From Lysobacterales bacterium UBA5700 (GTDB lineage Bacteria; Pseudomonadota; Gammaproteobacteria; Xanthomonadales; Xanthomonadaceae): 10,884 nt of DNA. The position numbers and the translations under genes are program-made. The notes beneath the pieces were generated by a model. The model made no database searches. It was not told where the DNA came from and saw only the letters and a list, made by a program, of their open reading frames with translations. Positions 6,501-10,884 of the stretch are shown in pieces (within the stretch, counting starts at the first letter, position 1; each line of letters opens with the position of its first letter). The stretch lies in contig DIHI01000037.1 of the NCBI GenBank assembly GCA_002420085.1, forward strand, positions 1 through 10,884, read 5' to 3'.

Positions 6501-7051
6501 TGTTCGCCTTCGGTCTGGCGCTGTTCCTGGTCTACCTGGTGATGGCCTCGCAGTTCGAGTCCCTGCTGCATCCGTTCGTCATCATGTTCACCATCCCGTT
6601 GGCCGTGGTCGGTGCAGTGTTGGCCCTGGTGCTCACCGGCAATTCGATCTCGGTGGTGGTGTTCATCGGCTTGATCCTGCTGGCCGGTATCGTGGTCAAG
6701 AATGCCATCGTGCTGATCGATCGGGTCAACCAGCTTCGGGTCGAGGGAGTGGCCAAGACCCGTGCCATCATTGAGGGCGCCCATGCCCGACTGCGGCCGA
6801 TCGTGATGACCACGCTGACGACCCTGTTCGGTTTCCTGCCGCTGGCGCTTGGGCTGGGCGAGGGGGCCGAGGTCCGGGCGCCGATGGCGATCACCGTGAT
6901 CGGGGGTCTGCTGGTCTCGACCCTGTTGACCCTGGTGGTGATTCCGGTGGTCTACAACCTGCTGGATCGGCGCAGTGATGCGTCCTATGCCCGACTGGCT
7001 CGGCCGATCGAGGAGATCGATGCGGCGCTCGGCACGGGAGAACACGCATGA
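3578..7051 (+). CDS. RND efflux permease 1 (AcrB-like) with intact proton relay and extra membrane segment
   Basis: An AcrB/HAE-1-type proton-driven exporter of 1157 residues; the family is usually about 1030-1050. TM1 is at about 17-35, followed by the first porter region. TM2-TM6 are at about 347-495. The second porter region is at about 665-965 and TM8-TM12 at about 970-1128. TM4 has the paired aspartates D412 and D413 in GMVVDDSIVVLES, matching AcrB D407/D408. TM10 has K1041 in VVKNAIVLID, matching K940. R1071 and T1078 (RLRPIVMT) match R971/T978. All relay residues are therefore present. Between TM6 and TM7 (starting near 645) there is an extra segment of about 100 residues, roughly 500-635, with a strongly hydrophobic part (571-605) and another weaker helix (610-626). 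Translation is probably coupled to the adaptor (ATGA overlap), and its own TGA overlaps the start of permease 2. Function as an exporter is secure; substrates are unknown. Confidence 0.95.
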   Translation: MKTYQGAAGLAEFSTRRRVTIAMVMLTFVLFGWIALRDLKVNLLPDLTYPTLTVRTTYTGAAPSEIENLISEPVEEAVGVVKNLRKLRSVSRTGQSDVILEFAWGTDMDRASMEVRDKLEILRLPLEAEQPVLLRFNPSTEPIMRLALASPEVVGANAEAELMRLRRFADEELKKALDPVAGVAATKVSGGLEDEVQVLIDQQRLAQLNIDVGTVIERLRLENVNVSGGRIEEGSQRYLVRTVNQFAGLDEMRELMVATVAGVPIRLGEIATVRQGYKEREAIIRLAGEEAIELAVYKEGDANTVAVADAVKQTLSRVRQSLPPGAELTEVEDQSIFIRQALDEVRSEALWGGSLALLLIFLFLRDGWSTFVIALSLPVSIITTFFFMGQFGLSLNVMSLAGLALATGMVVDDSIVVLESIAKARERGLGMIEAAIVGTSEVGMAVVASTLTTVAVFLPLVFVEGVAGQLFGDQALTVAIAMLMSLVVAMTLIPMLASWRATSPLAYAVEPGDEVASWRRIFDFIKRVLYWPLNGKTANGDPAMAIVLNGVAVNRSRSSLRMLVWSVTLIPKLVVLVPTVLVAVLAGLLPWLLFALTWVVAVIGRLFARTVGVALGWLSGVLMAGFGRAEDAYLRLLPRALASPGLVLGGALAAFLAVLALIPGLGADLIPQLAQDRFTMTAKLAPGTQLRDTDLLMRDVQRLHAEQAGIRTLYGVSGSGNRLDASPTESGENIAALTVVLERSADSALEAEVTEALRASMTANFPGVEVDFGRPELFSFATPLEIELRGNDLDRLAEAGRDLAQRMAADDRFADIKSTVERGFPEIQIRFDQERAAALGLTTRQIADQVVRKVRGEVATRYSFRDRKIDVLVRAREADRASVDDIRRLIVNPQSERPVTLESVAEVVATTGPSEIHRTDQVRVAVISANLRHGDLASAVTAVRELVAERPMPAGVDLAIGGQGEELDASTASLLFAFGLALFLVYLVMASQFESLLHPFVIMFTIPLAVVGAVLALVLTGNSISVVVFIGLILLAGIVVKNAIVLIDRVNQLRVEGVAKTRAIIEGAHARLRPIVMTTLTTLFGFLPLALGLGEGAEVRAPMAITVIGGLLVSTLLTLVVIPVVYNLLDRRSDASYARLARPIEEIDAALGTGEHA
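7036..7040 (+). promoter_or_regulatory. Ribosome binding site of permease 2
   Basis: GGGAG lies 7 nt before ATG 7048, inside the last codons of permease 1. It supports the start that overlaps the previous stop (ATGA) and suggests permease 2 can recruit ribosomes on its own as well as by coupling. Confidence 0.6.
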
Positions 7052-10000
7052 GCAGCGATCGCCAACCGTCATCGAGTCAGCCGCCATCGGCCTCAGCCCG
7101 CGTCGGTGGTTTCAGTCTGGCCGAGTTGAGTCTGCGTCGGCCGGTGACGATCACCATGCTGTTCGTGTCGATGGTGGTGATCGGGCTGATCGCCACCCAG
7201 CGGCTGCCGCTGGCCTTCCTGCCGGAAATCCAGGCGCCCTTCATCTTCGTCGATATGCCGTATCCCGGATCGACGCCCGAGGAGGTCGAGCGAACCATCA
7301 TCCGGCCGGTCGAGGAGGCGCTTTCGACCCTGTCTGGGGTCAAGCGGATGAATTCCCAGGCGCGTGCCGACGGGGGGTTCGTGTTCATGGAGTTCCGCTG
7401 GAACCGCGACATCGAGATCGTCGCGGCCGAGGCGCGCGAGCGGATCGATGCCATACGCGGCGAGTTGCCGAGTGACTTGCAGCGTTACTTCGTGATGAAG
7501 TTCGCCACCAGCGATCAGCCGGTGCTGCGGGTGCGGTTCGCCACCGATCGCGATCTTTCGGGCAGCTACGAGTTGCTGGAGCGGGAAATCAAGCGCCGAC
7601 TCGAACGCCTGCCCGGTGTCGCCCGTGTCGATATCTCCGGCGTAGCACCGGCCGAGGTCGAGATTGCTGTTTCGTCCGAGCGGGTCGAGGCGCACGGCAT
7701 CAGTCTGAATGTCCTGGCGCAGCGCTTGCAGGCCGCCAATTTCAGCGTCTCGGCCGGCGAGATCGATGACGGCAACCGTCGGTTGCGGGTGCAGCCGATC
7801 GGCGAGCTGACCAATATCGATGCGGTGCGCAATCTGGTCATCGATGGTCGTGGTACGCGCCTGTCGGATATCGCCGATGTCCAACTCAAACCGAGTCGGC
7901 TCGACTATGGCCGTCGGCTGGAAGGCCGGGCGGCCGTCGGCATCGACATCTTCAAGGAGCGCAGCGCCAATCTGGTCGATGTCGGCCGGTCGGTGCTGGC
8001 CGAACTGGAGCCGATCTCGCAGCGCCCGGAGTTGCACGGGATCAGTTTCACGGTCATCGAGAATCAGGCGCGCGGGGTGACCGAGTCGCTGTCGGAACTG
8101 GCCAGTTCCGGCTTGGTCGGCATGGGCTTGGCGGTGCTGGTGCTGTTCGGCTTTCTGCGCCACTGGCCTTCGACCCTGATGGTGGCGTTGGCGATCCCGG
8201 TCGCCATCGTGGTCACGCTCGGGCTGATGTACTTCATGGACATGAGCCTCAACATCCTGTCGATGATGGGGTTGCTGCTGGCCATCGGCATGCTGGTTGA
8301 CAACGCAGTGGTGGTCACCGAAAGCATCTTTCAGTACCGGGAGAAGTATCCGGACAGCCCATGGCGTGCGGCCATCGAGGGCACGCGCGGGGTACAACTG
8401 GCGATCAGTGCCGGTACGCTGACTTCGGTCATCGTGTTCCTGCCGAACATCTTCGGCGAACGCAACCAGATCAGCCTGTTCCTTTCCCACGTCGCGGTCA
8501 CCATCACCATTTCGATGCTGGTGTCGTGGCTCATCGCGGTCAGTCTGATCCCGATGTTGTCGGCCCGCATCCGCCGGCCGCCGAACGGTGCCGGCACACG
8601 GGGATTGATCGCCTGGATGGTGGCCCGCTATGCCGCCATACTCGAATGGTCGCTGCACCATCGGGCGCTGAGTGTCCTGGCGATCATCGGGATCATCGCG
8701 GTCAGCATGGTGCCGGCGACGGCGACCCGGTTCGACATGTTCGCCAATGAGCAGGGGCGCGAGTTCGACATCCAGTACCGCTGGAACAGTGCCTACTCGT
8801 TGCCACAACTCTCGCGCGAGGTGAAACGGATCGAGGACTATCTCGACGAGAATCGTGAGCGTTTCGGCATCCAGCAGATCTACAGTTGGTATTCCGAGCG
8901 CGGCTGGGCGGCGACCCGCCTGACCCTCGAACCGGACGCGATGGACGGTGCTTCGGTGGCCAAGGTCCAGGAGGCGATCATGGCCGATCTCCCACGTCTG
9001 GCGACCGCCGAATTGTCGTTGAGTCAGCAGCAGCGCGGCAGTGGCTCGGGCGAGGGAGTGCAGTTCTTCCTTCAGGGCGATTCCGCCGAAACCCTGCGCG
9101 AGCTTTCGGAATCGCTGGTGCCGATGCTGGCGGGGCGCGCCGAGCTTCGCGATGTCCGTGCCGAGGTCGGCGACGAGAGTGTCGAGATTGCCGTCAGTGT
9201 CGATCGTGAGCGCGCGGCTGCGTATGGCTTCAGCGCCCAGGAAGTCGCGACCTATGTCGGTATCGCCCTGCGCGGCACGCCTTTGCGCGAATTCCGCGCC
9301 GATGGCAAGGAGGTGCCGATGTGGCTGCGTTTTGCCGGCAGCGAGCAGCAGAGTGTCGCTGACCTCGGTCGCTACACCTTGCAGCGCGCCGACGGGTCGG
9401 CGGTGCCCCTGCTGGCCGTGGTCGATGTCGGCGTTCGCCGCGGTCCGAGTCAGATCAATCGGCAGAATCGTCGGACCTCGCTGGCGATCCAGGCCAACCT
9501 CGCCGACGGTGTGCTGCTGCCGGATGCCCGCAAGGCGATCGAGGATGCCATGGCGGGAGCCAGTCTGCCTGCTGGCTATGTCTGGAGCTTCGGCCAGAGC
9601 TTTGAGGAAAACGATGAGGCCGGCGCCCGGATGGGCTTCAATACCCTGGTGGCCCTGCTGATGATCTTCGTGGTGATGGCGGCCCTGTTCGAGTCGCTGC
9701 TGTTTCCGGCGGCGATCCTGAGCGCGATCCTGTTCTCCGCACTCGGGGTGTTCTGGCTGTTCTGGTTGACCGGGACGACCTTCTCGATCATGGCGGCAAT
9801 CGGCATTCTGGTGCTGATGGGGGTCGTTGTGAACAACGGCATCGTGATGATCGAGCACATCAACAACCTGCGCCGCGAGGGCCTGTCGCGCACCGATGCC
9901 TTGATCGCGGGCGGTCGTGAACGGCTGCGACCGATCCTGATGACGGTCGGAACCACCCTGCTCGGCTTGATTCCGCTCAGTCTGAGCGCCACCCAACTCG

Positions 10001-10194
10001 GCGGTGATGGGCCGGCCTATTACCCGATGGCGCGCGCCATTGCCGGTGGTCTGGCTTTCTCGACCGTGGTCAGCCTGCTGTTTCTACCGACCATCTACGC
10101 GATCCTCGACGATCTTCGATCGTGGACCGCCGAATGGATGCGGCGGGCACTGGCCCATGTCCCGTTCGCCGGTCCACGGGTGGCTGCCGATTGA
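7048..10194 (+). CDS. RND efflux permease 2 (AcrB-like) with altered proton-relay residues
   Basis: An AcrB/HAE-1-type permease of normal length, 1048 residues. TM1 is at about 33-50, porter loop 1 at about 52-345, TM2-TM6 at about 352-504, TM7 at about 539-556, porter loop 2 at about 560-855 and TM8-TM12 at about 862-1020. The Ser/Pro-rich N-terminus (residues 2-18) is probably unstructured. TM4 reads GMLVDNAVVVTES: D418 is kept, but the second aspartate (AcrB D408) is N419. TM10 reads GVVVNNGIVMIE: the lysine (AcrB K940) is N929. R959 and T966 in RLRPILMT match R971 and T978. In AcrB, D407, D408 and K940 are each required for proton-coupled transport, so this subunit probably cannot run the standard relay alone. 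It may work in a mixed trimer with permease 1, or use a modified mechanism. It is last in the operon, and no outer-membrane channel gene follows. Confidence 0.94.
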   Translation: MSSDRQPSSSQPPSASARVGGFSLAELSLRRPVTITMLFVSMVVIGLIATQRLPLAFLPEIQAPFIFVDMPYPGSTPEEVERTIIRPVEEALSTLSGVKRMNSQARADGGFVFMEFRWNRDIEIVAAEARERIDAIRGELPSDLQRYFVMKFATSDQPVLRVRFATDRDLSGSYELLEREIKRRLERLPGVARVDISGVAPAEVEIAVSSERVEAHGISLNVLAQRLQAANFSVSAGEIDDGNRRLRVQPIGELTNIDAVRNLVIDGRGTRLSDIADVQLKPSRLDYGRRLEGRAAVGIDIFKERSANLVDVGRSVLAELEPISQRPELHGISFTVIENQARGVTESLSELASSGLVGMGLAVLVLFGFLRHWPSTLMVALAIPVAIVVTLGLMYFMDMSLNILSMMGLLLAIGMLVDNAVVVTESIFQYREKYPDSPWRAAIEGTRGVQLAISAGTLTSVIVFLPNIFGERNQISLFLSHVAVTITISMLVSWLIAVSLIPMLSARIRRPPNGAGTRGLIAWMVARYAAILEWSLHHRALSVLAIIGIIAVSMVPATATRFDMFANEQGREFDIQYRWNSAYSLPQLSREVKRIEDYLDENRERFGIQQIYSWYSERGWAATRLTLEPDAMDGASVAKVQEAIMADLPRLATAELSLSQQQRGSGSGEGVQFFLQGDSAETLRELSESLVPMLAGRAELRDVRAEVGDESVEIAVSVDRERAAAYGFSAQEVATYVGIALRGTPLREFRADGKEVPMWLRFAGSEQQSVADLGRYTLQRADGSAVPLLAVVDVGVRRGPSQINRQNRRTSLAIQANLADGVLLPDARKAIEDAMAGASLPAGYVWSFGQSFEENDEAGARMGFNTLVALLMIFVVMAALFESLLFPAAILSAILFSALGVFWLFWLTGTTFSIMAAIGILVLMGVVVNNGIVMIEHINNLRREGLSRTDALIAGGRERLRPILMTVGTTLLGLIPLSLSATQLGGDGPAYYPMARAIAGGLAFSTVVSLLFLPTIYAILDDLRSWTAEWMRRALAHVPFAGPRVAAD

Positions 10195-10240
10195 TTCGCG
10201 TGCCGGTGGCGTGAGCGAGTGAATGCCGGCGGGATCGGGC

Positions 10241-10246
10241 TACACT
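10241..10246 (+). promoter_or_regulatory. Possible -10 element for the monooxygenase gene
   Basis: TACACT matches the sigma70 -10 consensus at 4 of 6 positions and lies 26 bp before ATG 10273. The -35 region (about 10217-10223, AGTGAA or similar) is poor. The 78-bp gap after permease 2 allows either a separate promoter or read-through. No T-tailed terminator is visible in the gap. Confidence 0.3.
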
Positions 10247-10272
10247 GCCGACCCGCCCACACAGCTACGAGC

Positions 10273-10884
10273 ATGGCCGTCCGCACCCTGGAGATCGCGA
10301 TTGCCGGTTATGGCAGTGCCGGTCAGGCGGCGGCCATCCTGCTGGCCCGTGATGGCCATCGGGTGACGGTATTCGAGCGGGCAGCGACGCCGATGCCGGT
10401 TGGCGCCGGCCTGTTGCTGCAACCGACCGGCCTGGCGGTGCTCGACGAAATGGGCCTGCTGTCCGAGGCATTGATGTTCGGTGCGCCGGTTCGACGCCTG
10501 CTCGGCGACACGCCCGATGGCCGTCAGGTGCTCGACATGCGCTACACCGACCTCGATCGGCGCCTGTTCGGGCTGGGCATGCAGCGAGCGGCGCTGTTCG
10601 ATCTGCTGCATGCGGCACGCCCGGACGAGGCGATCGTGAAATTCGGCGCCGAGATCGATCGGATCGACTCGGATGACGGCCGGCTGATTACGGTCGAGGG
10701 GGTGCGACATGGACCGTTTGACCTGATCCTGATCGCCGATGGCGCCGCATCGAGGCTGCGTCAGGTACTGGCGCCGCACCGTCTCAATCAACCCTATCCG
10801 TGGGGTGCCCTGTGGTGTCTGGTCGCACTCGACGACTGGCCGCAGCACGATGTGTTGCGTCAACGCTACCGCAGCAGTTCCAGA
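10273..10884 (+). CDS. FAD-dependent monooxygenase, N-terminal part (UbiH / p-hydroxybenzoate hydroxylase-like)
   Basis: An open frame from ATG 10273 to the right edge gives 204 residues with no stop, so the gene continues outside the window. The N-terminus is a Rossmann FAD-binding fold. GYGSAG at residues 12-17 is the GxGxxG dinucleotide motif, and E35 at the end of strand 2 (VTVFERA) would bind the ribose. Next come PVGAGLLLQPTGLAVLDEMGL (42-62), typical of flavin hydroxylases, RAALFDLL (105-112) and DGAASRLR (156-163), the DG motif that contacts both FAD and NAD(P)H. These enzymes use NAD(P)H and O2 to hydroxylate aromatic or similar substrates. The second FAD motif (GD) should lie in the missing part. 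The substrate cannot be assigned. The Shine-Dalgarno sequence is weak. Same strand as the efflux operon, 78 bp downstream; co-function with the pump is possible but unproven. Confidence 0.88.
   Translation, partial: MAVRTLEIAIAGYGSAGQAAAILLARDGHRVTVFERAATPMPVGAGLLLQPTGLAVLDEMGLLSEALMFGAPVRRLLGDTPDGRQVLDMRYTDLDRRLFGLGMQRAALFDLLHAARPDEAIVKFGAEIDRIDSDDGRLITVEGVRHGPFDLILIADGAASRLRQVLAPHRLNQPYPWGALWCLVALDDWPQHDVLRQRYRSSSR

Noticed and set aside
3563..7087. 1174-codon open frame on the minus strand opposite permease 1
   Set aside because: It is codon-for-codon in register with the sense gene, so it stays open simply because the sense gene has no TTA, CTA or TCA codons. Its product is rich in His, Gln, Arg and Gly without any recognisable domain.
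7093..9996. 967-codon minus-strand open frame opposite permease 2
   Set aside because: Same codon-bias artefact as above: a His/Arg/Gln/Asp-rich translation with no start signal and no domain, whereas the plus-strand frame is a clear RND permease.
10195..10240. GCCGG / CCGGC hairpin after permease 2 as a terminator
   Set aside because: The stem is only 5 bp with a loop of about 20 nt and no T-run, so it cannot be supported as a rho-independent terminator.
1..10884. CRISPR arrays, tRNA or rRNA genes, insertion sequences, phage genes
   Set aside because: I saw no regularly spaced repeats, no tRNA-like cloverleaf, and no transposase or integrase motif anywhere in the window.

Overview
This window is GC-rich (roughly 65% by eye) and looks like the chromosome of a gammaproteobacterium. 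Paired c4-like monohaem cytochromes, a proline-rich TonB-like membrane protein and an RND efflux operon suggest the Xanthomonadales/Lysobacterales. That placement is an inference from gene style, not from a marker gene. All the large genes share one codon habit: strong G/C in third positions, with TTA, CTA and TCA apparently absent from long stretches.

Layout, left to right. (1) 1-299: the 3' part of a vapC-type PIN-domain toxin gene. It runs off the left edge and shows signs of decay. (2) 300-539: a spacer with a small upstream ORF and a hairpin. (3) 540-1367 (+): a single-pass, proline-rich periplasmic protein of unknown function. (4) Convergent to it, 2083-1407 (-): two small secreted monohaem c-type cytochromes, each resembling one half of dihaem cytochrome c4, transcribed together from a TATAAT-type promoter near 2139. 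(5) 2084-2414: a divergent intergenic region with a 16-bp tandem repeat, a GC-rich hairpin, and a sigma70-type promoter at 2330-2361 overlapped by a 22-bp near-perfect palindrome, a probable repressor operator. (6) 2415-10194 (+): a three-gene RND (resistance-nodulation-division) efflux operon. It encodes a lipoprotein membrane-fusion protein and two different AcrB-like permeases, joined by two ATGA stop/start overlaps. (7) 10273 to the right edge (+): the N-terminal half of an FAD-dependent aromatic-ring-hydroxylase-type monooxygenase.

The efflux operon is the centrepiece. The adaptor would link inner-membrane permeases to an outer-membrane channel, but no TolC-like channel and no regulator gene lie in the window. 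Permease 1 keeps the canonical proton-relay residues (D412, D413, K1041) and carries an extra segment of about 100 residues, with additional hydrophobic helices, between TM6 and TM7. Permease 2 has lost two relay residues (Asp to Asn at N419, Lys to Asn at N929) while keeping D418, R959 and T966. An intact subunit beside a relay-deficient one, behind a single adaptor, suggests a heteromeric pump with division of labour. That would be broadly analogous to MdtBC, but with asymmetry built into the sequence.
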